A DNA stretch of 64,000 nt from Thermobrachium celere DSM 8682 (GTDB lineage: Bacteria > Bacillota > Clostridia > Clostridiales > Caloramatoraceae), in contig NZ_HF952018.1 of the NCBI RefSeq assembly GCF_000430995.1, forward strand, positions 24,981 to 88,980, read 5' to 3'. The position numbers were made by a program, and so were the translations under genes. This document shows positions 7,757 to 16,176 of this stretch, one piece after another. Under the pieces are notes generated by a model. It worked only from the letters and a program-made list of their open reading frames with translations. It searched no databases and had not been told where the DNA came from. Numbering within the stretch: position 1 is the first letter of the stretch; the number at the start of each line of letters is the position of its first letter.

Positions 7757-8536
7757 GTGAAAAAATTCCTTGTTTTAATTTGTACATTAATAGTATTATT
7801 TACAAGTTCATGTAATTTTTTTAAGCATTCTAATACTAAAATTGAATCCAAATTAAATAAGAACATAAAATATGAGAGAATTATAATAACAAGTACAAGA
7901 CTTGCTGGTAGGTATACTATTTTTGACCAAACTTCAATAAAGAGATTTATGAATGAAATATATGGTGCAAAGAATGTTGAAGGTGATATAACACTTCAAC
8001 CTGACTTTTTTATAGAGTTTTATGATTCAAATAAAAAGGTGGCAACTTTTAAATATATTGCAGGAATTACAGATGAAAATCAGCCAAATTTAATTGATGA
8101 AGAAGGTAATAAGTACTATGTAGATAGTAGTATTGAAGATGAGTTTATAAAAAGAATTATGAAAAAAGAAATGTTTAAAGGCGCTTCTGACTATTATATA
8201 TCTTTATTAGAAGATGTATTAAATAGGATAAAGCAGGAAAGACAAGACAATATAAAGGTTTATATAGACATAAACAAAGACTATTTAGTTATAAAATATC
8301 TTACTTCGGTTGATATGAGGAATATATATGATTCAGTAAAGATACAGGGAATAGAAATAGTTGAAAATGAAAACCAAGCAGATTATGTTATAAATATTGT
8401 AACTAGCGAATACAAAGATACAAAAGTAGTTGCGAATGTATCAATAAAGGATAAAAGCAATTACACAAAAAAGCTGTTTTATGAAGGAAACAGGGTAGAT
8501 GGGAAAATAACATCATACTTTATAAAGAATAAGTAG
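7757..8536 (+). CDS. Putative lipoprotein of unknown function
   Basis: 259 residues with GTG start. The N-terminus is a type II signal peptide: basic MKK, hydrophobic stretch, then LFTSSC with the candidate lipid-modified cysteine at residue 19 (a slightly weak lipobox). The mature part shows repeated beta-strand patterns (DFFIEFYDSNKKVATFKYI, an extracellular-type fold) and a second domain from about residue 150. No family recognised. The Shine-Dalgarno is weak and overlaps the stop of the acetyltransferase gene, which suggests coupled translation. Confidence 0.6.
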   Translation: MKKFLVLICTLIVLFTSSCNFFKHSNTKIESKLNKNIKYERIIITSTRLAGRYTIFDQTSIKRFMNEIYGAKNVEGDITLQPDFFIEFYDSNKKVATFKYIAGITDENQPNLIDEEGNKYYVDSSIEDEFIKRIMKKEMFKGASDYYISLLEDVLNRIKQERQDNIKVYIDINKDYLVIKYLTSVDMRNIYDSVKIQGIEIVENENQADYVINIVTSEYKDTKVVANVSIKDKSNYTKKLFYEGNRVDGKITSYFIKNK

Positions 8537-8539
8537 CTA

Positions 8540-8575
8540 AAAAGCTTCATATCTATTAGATATGAAGCTTTTTTT
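8540..8575 (+). terminator. Intrinsic terminator after the lgt-acetyltransferase-lipoprotein run
   Basis: AAAAGCTTCATAT and ATATGAAGCTTTT form a 13-bp perfect stem with a 7-base loop and a following T run. Confidence 0.93.
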
Positions 8576-8588
8576 GTGGGGTGATATT

Positions 8589-9188
8589 GTGAAATACTTT
8601 AAAATCTTTGTTATAACAGTTATTTTAGCAGTTACTTTCTTTTCAATCTTATATCTTACAAAAATTGCAAAGGACATTGAGGAGTACACCTTTTCAAGGG
8701 GTGATAGTATTAATTTAATCGTTTATACAACTAGTAAGGAAAAGTTAATTGATGCAGATATAAAGAATTTGCTAGATTACATAGAGAAATCTCAGGAAAG
8801 TATAGGTATTAAGGTTAAAAATTTAGGAGCAGTAACAGATAAGAAGACTCTAGAAAATAAGCTTAATAAAACTATAAAGCCTTTAGGAAGATATATAGTA
8901 ATAGATTTATCTTTAAATGATAAGATAATTAATAAAGAAACTATACTTATAAGAGTTGAAAAAAATGAAAAATATGATGAAAATGTAGGCTTTGCTAATA
9001 AAATAAAAACAACATTAAACAAAGATAGAGTAAATATTTTAGGTGAAAGCAAGTGCTATCTACAGGAGTTTGGAGATAGGGCCTTAAGAGTTGAACTAAG
9101 TAATAAGCTTACATTAAAAGAGGCAGAAAAATTAATTGATAAGCTTATGTATGCAATATATAAAAACATTACAGATGGAGAGTTTTAA
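8589..9188 (+). CDS. Membrane-anchored SpoIIP-like protein, probably catalytically dead
   Basis: 199 residues; GTG start with GGGGTG upstream (an in-frame ATG at 8562 lies inside the terminator). One N-terminal membrane segment (about 5-24). The remainder follows the layout of the SpoIIP amidase/endopeptidase domain. RYIVIDLSLND sits where SpoIIP has its IDLHRD motif. ILIRVEKNEKYDENVGFANK matches the FVIGxxNPNYxENLxxAxK region, and RALRVELSNKLTLKEAEK matches LIEVGxxxNTLEEA. The two catalytic histidines of SpoIIP are absent (HTH is TTS-like, LHRD is LSLND); a glutamate remains. This resemblance is my reading by eye, so the assignment is an inference. A role at the forespore septum would fit but is unproven. 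Confidence 0.45.
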   Translation: MKYFKIFVITVILAVTFFSILYLTKIAKDIEEYTFSRGDSINLIVYTTSKEKLIDADIKNLLDYIEKSQESIGIKVKNLGAVTDKKTLENKLNKTIKPLGRYIVIDLSLNDKIINKETILIRVEKNEKYDENVGFANKIKTTLNKDRVNILGESKCYLQEFGDRALRVELSNKLTLKEAEKLIDKLMYAIYKNITDGEF

Positions 9189-9202
9189 TATTAAATCTAA
9201 AG

Positions 9203-9233
9203 CCCCATGGAAGGATAAAATCCATCCATGGGG
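9203..9233 (+). repeat. CCCCATG/CATGGGG stem-loop, copy 1
   Basis: CCCCATGG at 9203-9210 pairs with CCATGGGG at 9226-9233, with an inner GGAT/ATCC pairing. It lies after the SpoIIP-like gene. There is no real T-tract behind it (TTAATC). It belongs to the stem-loop family listed in the findings. Confidence 0.7.
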
Positions 9234-9254
9234 TTAATCTATGAATAAAGAATA

Positions 9255-9282
9255 TTGATAATATTACATTTTATGGTAAAAT
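9255..9282 (+). promoter_or_regulatory. Likely sigma-A promoter of the macA-like operon
   Basis: TTGATA at 9255-9260 and TAAAAT at 9277-9282 with a 16-base spacer, about 53 bases before the first gene of the export operon. Confidence 0.55.
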
Positions 9283-9335
9283 AGATCATAAGCAATTTTT
9301 CTAGCGTAATTAATTTTAAAAGGAGTGAAAAGGGT

Positions 9336-10412
9336 ATGAGAAGAAAGGGGATTATTATAACTCTTATAATATTTTTTATATTTGGTATTACAATTTATTC
9401 TCTAAAAAGAAGTGCACAAAAGCCTGTTGAAGTTAAAACACAGGAGGTTATAAAGGGGGATATTGTTGCAAGTTTTTCAACCAGTGGAACTGTTGAATCA
9501 AAAAATAAAAGGGAATATTATGCCCTAACTACTGGTAAAGTGTTAAAAGTTTATGTAAAGGAGTCAGATAGGGTAAAAAAAGGAGATATACTAGTTGAAT
9601 TTGAAGTTCAAGATATGACAAATCAATTGAAAACTGCAAAGCTTCAATATGAAAATGCTAAACTGCAGCTTGAAAATCTAAAAAAGCAGAAGGAAAATGC
9701 TATAAACAATCTTCCTCAAAATCAAACAGCTTCAATAGATGATCAAATAAAGATGCAACAGAACCAAGTAGAAATAGCAAGGCTTAATGTAGAAAGTATT
9801 AAACAAACAATAGCAAAACAACAAAGGTACTTAAAGGCAGAATCAGATGGGGTTGTAACTCAGATAAATGTAAAAGAGGGAAGTCAAGTACCAGTGCAGC
9901 TTCCTGCAATTGTTGTTGAAGATATTTATAACCTCAGAGTAGTAGTTAACATAAATCAATATGATGTAAACAGAATAAAAGAAGGACAAGAGGCAGAGAT
10001 TAAGTTTTTGGACAATACTTTAAAGGGTGTTGTATCTTCAATCAGCAAATCTGCAACTAAGACAATGTCAACTGCTGGTACAGATACTGTTGTTAAGGCC
10101 TATGTTGATGTACTTGAAAAATCTGATGTTATAAAACCTAATTTTGATGTAGATGTAGAAATTAAAACAGCATATAAAAACTCTGTATTAAAGGTACCAA
10201 ATGAAGCAGTTATTCAAGAGAAGGATAATAGAGAAAGGGTATATATAGTTGAAAATGGTGTTGTAAAGTCAGTAGATGTAAAAATAGGACTACAAAATGA
10301 CTTTGAATCTGAAGTTATAAGCGGATTAAAGGAAGGGGATAGGATAGTATTAAATCCCCCTGCAACATTAAAGGATGGAGTTAAAGTTGTAGATAAGGAT
10401 GTGAAAAGATGA
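9336..10412 (+). CDS. Periplasmic-adaptor type (HlyD/MacA-like) export subunit
   Basis: Membrane-fusion protein partner of the following ABC transporter; in Gram-positive cells it extends into the wall zone. 358 residues: N-terminal membrane anchor (about 5-22), first half of the lipoyl/barrel-sandwich domain ([19 protein letters not shown]), an alpha-helical hairpin (about 95-165, rich in Gln and Lys), second half of the barrel-sandwich ([17 protein letters not shown]), a beta-barrel domain and a C-terminal domain ([17 protein letters not shown]). First gene of a three-gene operon; its stop overlaps the ATPase start by 4 bases. Substrate unknown; members handle peptides, antibiotics or lipids. 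Confidence 0.85.
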   Translation: MRRKGIIITLIIFFIFGITIYSLKRSAQKPVEVKTQEVIKGDIVASFSTSGTVESKNKREYYALTTGKVLKVYVKESDRVKKGDILVEFEVQDMTNQLKTAKLQYENAKLQLENLKKQKENAINNLPQNQTASIDDQIKMQQNQVEIARLNVESIKQTIAKQQRYLKAESDGVVTQINVKEGSQVPVQLPAIVVEDIYNLRVVVNINQYDVNRIKEGQEAEIKFLDNTLKGVVSSISKSATKTMSTAGTDTVVKAYVDVLEKSDVIKPNFDVDVEIKTAYKNSVLKVPNEAVIQEKDNRERVYIVENGVVKSVDVKIGLQNDFESEVISGLKEGDRIVLNPPATLKDGVKVVDKDVKR

Positions 10413-11104
10413 TAGAAGTATTTGAACTTAGAAAATCCTATAAACTATTATCAGATGATATTGAAGTTTTAAGGGGAATAAACTTAAAAATAGAAAAGGG
10501 TGAATATGTAGCAATAATGGGTCCTTCAGGATCAGGAAAGTCTACCCTTATGAATATTTTAGGATGCCTTGATAGACCAACTAATGGTAAATATATATTA
10601 AATGGAAGTGATGTATCCAAATTAAATGATAATGAACTTGCAAAAATAAGAAATAGGGAAATAGGATTTGTTTTTCAAGCATTTAACCTACTTCCTAGGC
10701 TTTCAGCCCTTGAAAATGTTGAACTTCCACTTATATATGCAGGTATTAAAGCATCGGAGAGAAGAAAAAGGGCAGTTGAAGCACTTGAAAAGGTAGGGCT
10801 CTCTGATAGAATGCATCACAAACCTAACGAATTATCAGGTGGGCAAAGGCAGAGGGTAGCAATTGCAAGGGCCATTGTAACAAATCCATCGGTTTTAATG
10901 GCAGATGAGCCAACTGGAAATTTAGATTCAAGGTCAAGTGAGGAGATAATGAAGATATTTCAAAGCCTAAATGATGAAGGAGCAACTATAGTTATGGTTA
11001 CTCATGAGATGGATATTGCAAACCATACAAAGAGAATAGTTAGAATTAAAGATGGCTTGATTTTAAATGATAAACCAGTAGAAAACAGAATATGCTACAG
11101 GTAG
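10409..11104 (+). CDS. ABC transporter ATP-binding protein (MacB/LolD type)
   Basis: 231 residues, cytosolic ATPase. Walker A (GPSGSGKST), Q-loop ([13 protein letters not shown]), signature [14 protein letters not shown], Walker B ([12 protein letters not shown]) and H-loop (MVTHEMDIA) are all complete. The '[16 protein letters not shown]' region is typical of the LolD/FtsE/MacB group that works with FtsX-like permeases. Its ATG overlaps the stop of the adaptor gene, and the permease follows after 8 bases. Confidence 0.93.
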   Translation: MIEVFELRKSYKLLSDDIEVLRGINLKIEKGEYVAIMGPSGSGKSTLMNILGCLDRPTNGKYILNGSDVSKLNDNELAKIRNREIGFVFQAFNLLPRLSALENVELPLIYAGIKASERRKRAVEALEKVGLSDRMHHKPNELSGGQRQRVAIARAIVTNPSVLMADEPTGNLDSRSSEEIMKIFQSLNDEGATIVMVTHEMDIANHTKRIVRIKDGLILNDKPVENRICYR

Positions 11105-11112
11105 GTGTCTTT

Positions 11113-12321
11113 ATGAATATTTTAGAAAGCTTTAAGGTTGCTATAGAAAGCATATTAGCTAATAAGCTTAGGTCTTTTCTTACGATGCTTGGGATAATAA
11201 TTGGTATTTCATCAGTAATTACAATTGTAGCAATAGGAAAAGGCGGACAAAAAAGAATAACAGCAGAATTTGAAGATATTGGAGTTAATGTTTTAGAGGT
11301 AAAGGTAGATACAAATACTCAGCTTTCAACTAAGGATTATTTTACGTTAGATGATATTAAGGAGATCAAAAATAGAATAGATGAGGTGAAAAATGTTGCA
11401 CCACTGGTACAGAGACCAGTTACAGCAAAGTTTGAAAAGGCAACAAAGAGGGCGATTTTATTAGGTACAACTAATGATTATTCTTCTATATTTTCTTTAG
11501 ATATACTATATGGTAGATTTATTAATGAAAGGGACACACTTCTAGGTAAAAATGTTGTTGTGATTGACAATGTAAGTGCTAAAAATATATTTGGATATGA
11601 GGATTGTGTAGGCAAGACTGTTAAATTAGGCAGCAGGGATAACATGATTAATGCGGTGATAGTTGGTGTTTATAAGAATGAGGGTGGAACATTTGCAGCA
11701 GCCTTTGGTGGTAATATGCCAATATTTGCATATGTGCCAATAACATTCATGCAGAAGCTTATACCCAATGAGTTTAACATAACACAGATGCAGGTTTTAA
11801 TTTCAAATTCTAAAAACTCAGAGGAAGTTGCAAGAAATATAATAAGGTTAGTTGAGTCAAGGCATTTTAATAAGGATAAGTACAAGGCAGAAAATTTAGT
11901 AAAGCAGCTTGATCAGGTAAATAACATAATAAATATTTTTACTATGATAATTGGTGCCATAGCTGGAATTTCTCTTATTGTTGGTGGAATAGGAGTTATG
12001 AATATTATGCTTGTTTCGGTAACAGAACGAACAAGAGAGATAGGTATAAGGAAGGCTATAGGTGCAACAAGAAGGGATATATTGATACAGTTTTTAATAG
12101 AATCATTAATTTTATCGTTAATTGGTGGAGTAATAGGTATGATGCTAGGAACCTTATTTGCCTATGCTATAGGAGTATTTTTAAAGATAGAGCCTACTGT
12201 TTCAATGTCGACAGTTTTAATTGCATTTCTTTTCTCATCTGCAGTTGGTATATTCTTTGGAATATATCCAGCAAACAAAGCAGCAAAACTAGATCCAATA
12301 GAGGCGTTAAGATATGAGTAA
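11113..12321 (+). CDS. ABC transporter permease (MacB/FtsX type)
   Basis: 402 residues. Topology is that of MacB permeases: one N-terminal membrane segment (about 20-40) starting with LRSFLTMLGIIIGISSVI, a large extracellular MacB-PCD domain (about 45-270), then three membrane segments with the conserved SVTERTREIGIRKAIGAT between them and GIYPANKAAKLDPIEALRYE at the C-terminus. The start at 11113 has AGGTAGGTG upstream; an in-frame codon at 11092 overlaps the ATPase gene and has no site. With the two preceding genes it makes a MacAB-like tripartite exporter lacking an outer-membrane part, as expected in a Gram-positive. Confidence 0.92.
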   Translation: MNILESFKVAIESILANKLRSFLTMLGIIIGISSVITIVAIGKGGQKRITAEFEDIGVNVLEVKVDTNTQLSTKDYFTLDDIKEIKNRIDEVKNVAPLVQRPVTAKFEKATKRAILLGTTNDYSSIFSLDILYGRFINERDTLLGKNVVVIDNVSAKNIFGYEDCVGKTVKLGSRDNMINAVIVGVYKNEGGTFAAAFGGNMPIFAYVPITFMQKLIPNEFNITQMQVLISNSKNSEEVARNIIRLVESRHFNKDKYKAENLVKQLDQVNNIINIFTMIIGAIAGISLIVGGIGVMNIMLVSVTERTREIGIRKAIGATRRDILIQFLIESLILSLIGGVIGMMLGTLFAYAIGVFLKIEPTVSMSTVLIAFLFSSAVGIFFGIYPANKAAKLDPIEALRYE

Positions 12322-12330
12322 AATTTTTAG

Positions 12331-12367
12331 CCCCATGAATTTTAAGTTAAAATTCATGGGGTTTTTT
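12331..12367 (+). terminator. Terminator after the MacAB-like operon (CCCCATG stem-loop copy 2)
   Basis: CCCCATGAATTTT (12331-12343) and AAAATTCATGGGG (12349-12361) form a perfect 13-bp stem with a 5-base loop, followed by TTTTTT. It shares the CCCCATGAA core with other intergenic hairpins of this window. Confidence 0.92.
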
Positions 12368-12394
12368 ATAAAAATTTATGTAACTTTAGAATAA

Positions 12395-12760
12395 TTACCT
12401 TTTAAAAAATTTTTTTATAAAACTTAGTACATTTTTTTCTTTATTATCAAAGTATGATGAATACCACTCCAACACAACGTCTCTTAATACTGTTTCTCTT
12501 CCTTTATATAACTTTTTAAAGGATTCATCCCACATTGACTTTGGATCAATTGTTATTATTTTCTTTTTAAATTTTTCAACATCATCACAGTATGCAAATA
12601 TTAGAGCATTTTTAACTAGTGTTTTAAATTCTTCTTCTATATCAAGTCTTTGACTTAGAAGAGTCTCTACTAGGCTCTTATCAACTGAATTTCCTGTATG
12701 TTCAATTCCATAAAGTATTCTTCCAATAAAAAACTTTTCGTGTGTTGATAACTTTCCCAT
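12395..12760 (-). CDS. Conserved hypothetical protein, 121 residues
   Basis: Transcribed against its neighbours, with a clear GAGGAGG site before ATG 12760. Soluble, helical and rich in Lys and Phe (STHEKFFIGRILYGIEHTGN, SFIKKFFKR at the C-terminus). No signal peptide or membrane segment and no recognised motif. Codon use resembles the surrounding genes, so it is taken as real. It lies between the export operon and a ferredoxin gene without an obvious functional link. Confidence 0.55.
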   Translation of the reverse strand: MGKLSTHEKFFIGRILYGIEHTGNSVDKSLVETLLSQRLDIEEEFKTLVKNALIFAYCDDVEKFKKKIITIDPKSMWDESFKKLYKGRETVLRDVVLEWYSSYFDNKEKNVLSFIKKFFKR

Positions 12761-12870
12761 ATAAACCTCCTCATTGAGCGTACAATTTAAAATTGACTAA
12801 TTATATTTTAGAACTTTTAGGGTAAAAAGTAAATTATGTGGTAATAATAAATAAAAAGGAGGGATGTTTT

Positions 12871-13059
12871 ATGAAGGCAATAGTTGATAAGGAAACATGC
12901 ATAGGATGTGGATTATGTCCATCTATCGCACCAGATGTTTTTGAGATGGGAGACGATGGTAAAGCCCATGTTATCACCTCAACAGTACCAGCAGGTTCAG
13001 AAGATGCTGCAAAGGAGTCAGAAGCAAGCTGCCCTGTAAATGCAATAAAAGTACAATAA
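12871..13059 (+). CDS. fer: Monocluster [4Fe-4S] ferredoxin
   Basis: A 62-residue electron carrier. Cluster ligands are Cys10, Cys13, Cys16 (CIGCGLC) and Cys54 (CPVNAI), the layout of single [4Fe-4S] ferredoxins such as B. subtilis Fer. It is acidic, as usual (PDVFEMGDDGKAHV). The ATG at 12871 has AAGGAGGG at 12856-12863; an upstream in-frame start at 12838 would add an atypical extension. Monocistronic, with its own terminator. Confidence 0.92.
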   Translation: MKAIVDKETCIGCGLCPSIAPDVFEMGDDGKAHVITSTVPAGSEDAAKESEASCPVNAIKVQ

Positions 13060-13078
13060 GGTGGCAAGTGCCACCTTA
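13057..13078. terminator. Hairpin between convergent genes
   Basis: TAAGGTGGCA (13057-13066) and TGCCACCTTA (13069-13078): 10-bp stem, 2-base loop, between the ferredoxin gene and the 3' end of the histidine kinase gene. It can serve both strands, but no strong T-tract follows. Confidence 0.65.
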
Positions 13079-14593
13079 TATAATGTCAGCAAAATAATTT
13101 TTACTGTATTCTATTCTTCTTTGCAACTTTTGTTGATTTAGCATGGCCTTTTTATTTGGGAGCGTTATAGCATAACCAGTTAGGTTATCCTTATTTATTA
13201 TTTTGATCTCACCCTCTAACATTTTAACAAATTCTCTTGCAATATAAAGTCCAATTCCTAAACCTTCTGTTGAAGGAAGATTTGAGTCTTTTGATTTATA
13301 GAATTTATCAAATATCCTATGCTTTTCATCCTCATTTATTGGGGGGCCATCATTTAGAATGCATAATTGTAATTTTTGATCAATTTGAAGATCTATATGA
13401 ATATTTCCACCATAGTTTGTATATTTTATGGAATTAGATATAAGGTTTAAGAAAATATTTGTAAACATCTTTTTATCAGTTACAAAAGTTCTATTATTAG
13501 AGAATTCAAAAGTCACATCCAGCTTCTTTTTATCTAAAACCTCTTCAGCCGATTCTATTATTTCGTCTATTATGTAAACAATGTCTTCATCAGAATAGAA
13601 TACTTCAACATTTCCATTTTCAATTTCATTAAATAATATCAGGTTATCTGAAAGTCTATTTAATCTGTGGGCATTATTTTCGATTGAGGATATATAACTT
13701 AAATATTTTTGAGGATTTTGGTATATTAACCTAGAGGCATTTAATATAATATTTACTGGTGTTCTAAGTTCATGGGATAGATTAATTAAAAAGTCTGTTT
13801 TTATTGTATTTGCTTCTTCTAGATTTTTATATGGTTTTTGAATGTTGCTCATTACAAAGGTTTTAATTAAAAATAAAAATGCTATTAACTTAAAAACATG
13901 AGTTGATGCTGCAAATATATCGTTTGGGTATTTATGAAAATAGGATACATATTTAGAGAAAAATGCAAAAGCAATGCTGTTTATAGAATTTATATTATAA
14001 ATATCAGGCTTTAATTTATAGCGTTTTAGGGATGTTAAAAGAGCATAAAAATAAAGGGCAAAAACAGTAAAGTCAAGTACCCTGCAGTATTTAGTTGGCC
14101 CATTTGAATCAATAAAGATAACATATTGTTGGTTTTTAAAGGCATAGTGTACTAACAAAGAAAAGGCTGTAAAAACTAATGGAATATAAAAAAAATGCTT
14201 TCTATCTTTTGCTACATGATTTTCAGGTAATTTATTTAAAAGTATAATCGCTATGCTCAGTAGTGTATATGTAATATTAGCAAGCAGAATACTTATCCCC
14301 CAACTGTCCATTTGTAGAGCAAAGTGTATGTGAAGAATATTAATTAGCGAAATAGATAAAAAAATAGAAGAAGGGATAATATATTTTTGCTTCTTTTCAT
14401 AGGGGAATGTGTACCATCCTATATAAAAGATAGTACATGATGCCATAGAAACAATTATTTCACTTGCTAAATGAAAAAAATCAAAGGTACGTCGATCTAT
14501 AAGTATAGGTTTTTTTGTAGATAAAACTGCGAAAAAAATAAAAATGAAAAAAGAAATTAACAAATTTATGATAATAGTTATTTTTTTCTTCAA
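13076..14593 (-). CDS. Membrane sensor histidine kinase with MASE3-like input domain
   Basis: 505 residues. N-terminal half: about eight membrane segments with the MASE3-type pattern (FHLASEIIVSM, IFYIGWYTF, then INILHIHFA). C-terminal half: dimerisation and phospho-acceptor HELRTPVN, N-box (NLISNSIKYT), G1 (CILNDGPPI), F-box (FDKFYKS) and G2 (EGLGIGLYIAREF), all intact. The start is read as TTG at 14593, with a GGGGGG site upstream. No response regulator lies next to it, so its partner is elsewhere; orphan kinases of clostridia often feed Spo0A. The upstream gap shared with uppP contains a perfect 0A-box core. Confidence 0.85.
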   Translation of the reverse strand: MKKKITIIINLLISFFIFIFFAVLSTKKPILIDRRTFDFFHLASEIIVSMASCTIFYIGWYTFPYEKKQKYIIPSSIFLSISLINILHIHFALQMDSWGISILLANITYTLLSIAIILLNKLPENHVAKDRKHFFYIPLVFTAFSLLVHYAFKNQQYVIFIDSNGPTKYCRVLDFTVFALYFYALLTSLKRYKLKPDIYNINSINSIAFAFFSKYVSYFHKYPNDIFAASTHVFKLIAFLFLIKTFVMSNIQKPYKNLEEANTIKTDFLINLSHELRTPVNIILNASRLIYQNPQKYLSYISSIENNAHRLNRLSDNLILFNEIENGNVEVFYSDEDIVYIIDEIIESAEEVLDKKKLDVTFEFSNNRTFVTDKKMFTNIFLNLISNSIKYTNYGGNIHIDLQIDQKLQLCILNDGPPINEDEKHRIFDKFYKSKDSNLPSTEGLGIGLYIAREFVKMLEGEIKIINKDNLTGYAITLPNKKAMLNQQKLQRRIEYSKNYFADII

Positions 14594-14652
14594 TTTTATC
14601 CCCCCTTGGCAAAAAAACATTTTATCATACTTAAATGAATATTTCTACAATT

Positions 14653-14680
14653 TGTCGAATGAATTACAAATTTAGACAAA
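14653..14680. promoter_or_regulatory. 0A-box-like pair between histidine kinase and uppP
   Basis: TGTCGAA at 14653-14659 matches the Spo0A core exactly, and TTTAGACAAA at 14671-14680 holds the variant TGTCTAA on the other strand. The two face each other in the divergent intergenic region. Confidence 0.45.
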
Positions 14681-14703
14681 ATATTACATAAATTATTTTA
14701 TCA

Positions 14704-14732
14704 TTGATTTATTATAAACAATAGTGTATTCT
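14704..14732 (+). promoter_or_regulatory. Likely sigma-A promoter of uppP
   Basis: TTGATT at 14704-14709 and TATTCT at 14727-14732, 17-base spacer, 24 bases before the start codon. Confidence 0.5.
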
Positions 14733-14756
14733 ATTTAGAGGAAAGGGGGATGTGCT

Positions 14757-15539
14757 TTGATATTAAAGGCTATAATTTTAGGAATAATTGAAGGATTAAC
14801 AGAATTTTTACCTGTATCATCAACAGGACATCTAATCATTGCAAACAAATACATAAGCTTTACAGGAAACTTTGCTAATGTATTTGATGTTGTTATTCAG
14901 GTTGGTGCAATACTTGCAGTAATGCTTTATTTTAAAGATAAGATATTCCCTAAATTTGAAGATAAAAGACAAGCAAGAAGGGTGTTTAGGCTTTGGTATA
15001 AGGTTGTAGTTGGATTTTTACCAGCTGCAGTCTTAGGATTTTTATTAGATGATTATATAGAAGAACACTTTTTTAATCCTAGAACAGTTGCCTATGCACT
15101 AATTTTTGGAGCATTGCTTTTACTATTTGCTGAAGCAAGGCTAAAGAGGGTTAAGGTTGATGATGTAGATGAAATGACCTATAAAGATGCATTAGGAGTA
15201 GGATTATTCCAATGTTTAGCTCTTTGGCCTGGTATGTCAAGATCTGCATCAACCATAATAGGAGGATTATTCCTAGGACTTTCAAGAGAAGTATCAGCAG
15301 AGTTTTCATTCTTCTTAGCACTTCCAACAATAATAGGGGCTTCAGTTTTAAAACTATTTAAATCAGGATTGATGTTTACTCCATATGAGTGGTTAGTTTT
15401 ATTTGTTGGAACTTTTGTTTCCTTTGTTGTAGCATTAATAGTTATTGCTGCTTTTATGAGCTATATAAAGAAAAGAAAGTTGGCTCCATTTGCATATTAT
15501 AGAATTATACTTGGAATAATAGTGTTGCTTTTATTATAA
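14757..15539 (+). CDS. uppP: Undecaprenyl-diphosphatase (BacA type)
   Basis: Dephosphorylates undecaprenyl diphosphate in the membrane, recycling the peptidoglycan lipid carrier and giving bacitracin tolerance. 260 residues with about eight membrane segments. Signatures: EGLTEFLPVSSTGHLI near the N-terminus and LWPGMSRSASTIIGG in the middle; the latter is slightly off the usual PGTSRSG. TTG start with AAAGGGGG upstream. Monocistronic. Confidence 0.94.
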   Translation: MILKAIILGIIEGLTEFLPVSSTGHLIIANKYISFTGNFANVFDVVIQVGAILAVMLYFKDKIFPKFEDKRQARRVFRLWYKVVVGFLPAAVLGFLLDDYIEEHFFNPRTVAYALIFGALLLLFAEARLKRVKVDDVDEMTYKDALGVGLFQCLALWPGMSRSASTIIGGLFLGLSREVSAEFSFFLALPTIIGASVLKLFKSGLMFTPYEWLVLFVGTFVSFVVALIVIAAFMSYIKKRKLAPFAYYRIILGIIVLLLL

Positions 15540-15598
15540 AGTAGCCCTATAATTGTGCTTAGTTATTTTTGTAATTAGCTTAATAAATGCAAATTATG

Positions 15599-15630
15599 TA
15601 GAATAAGCTGGTTATAACCAGCTTATTCTA
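15599..15630. terminator. Bidirectional terminator between uppP and the CotF-like gene
   Basis: TAGAATAAGCTGGTT (15599-15613) and AACCAGCTTATTCTA (15616-15630) are a perfect 15-bp inverted repeat with a 2-base centre. The right arm includes the stop codon of the minus-strand gene. Confidence 0.75.
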
Positions 15631-16072
15631 CTTTATAGTATCCTTTTGTTCTCATCATGTTGAATATAGTTTCTGCGTGTCCTTGTTCTTCCTGTTGGAT
15701 ATGTTGAAGTTGTTTTCTTATGTTAGTATCAACGGTTTCTAAAATTGCTGTATTGTAGTTTGAGGAAACATGTTTTTCAGTAGATAATGAATCATTCATA
15801 ATTTGAGCATCTGAGAAGGAAAGATTTTGCTGATTTTGAGCTGCAGATGGCTTATTATAGCTCTCATAGATGCTAGTATAATTAACACCATTTTGAGTTA
15901 ATATATTTTTCAGTGTTGTTGCATGCTGCCTTTCATATCCTGCAAGAGTGTTGAACATATTTTTTACATCTGCATCACTTGCTAATGCTGCATATTGTTC
16001 ATATTTTCTAATACAAAGATATTCAGCATCAAGATTTTCCTTAAGGTAATTTATCTCTTTTTGAGTGAGCAT
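15623..16072 (-). CDS. CotF-like spore coat / ferritin-like protein
   Basis: 149 residues, four-helix ferritin-like architecture. Helix motifs: NLDAEYLCIRKYEQYAALA, TLAGYERQHATTLKNIL, a Gln/Ser-rich linker and QQEEQGHAETIFNMMRTKGY. Spore coat proteins of the CotF family have this two-halved helical pattern and a C-terminal GYY. Acidic and His residues at ferritin positions (E..H, E..H) are partly kept, so metal binding is possible. The start at 16072 has a GGAGGTG site; the in-frame codon at 16102 lacks one. Confidence 0.7.
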   Translation of the reverse strand: MLTQKEINYLKENLDAEYLCIRKYEQYAALASDADVKNMFNTLAGYERQHATTLKNILTQNGVNYTSIYESYNKPSAAQNQQNLSFSDAQIMNDSLSTEKHVSSNYNTAILETVDTNIRKQLQHIQQEEQGHAETIFNMMRTKGYYKVE

Positions 16073-16176
16073 ATTAAACACCTCCAAAATTATTTTTTGC
16101 AAATATATGATTTATATCACATAAATTTTTTATATTTTATTTTATAATCAGTTTGAAAATAAATGGAGGTGGTATC

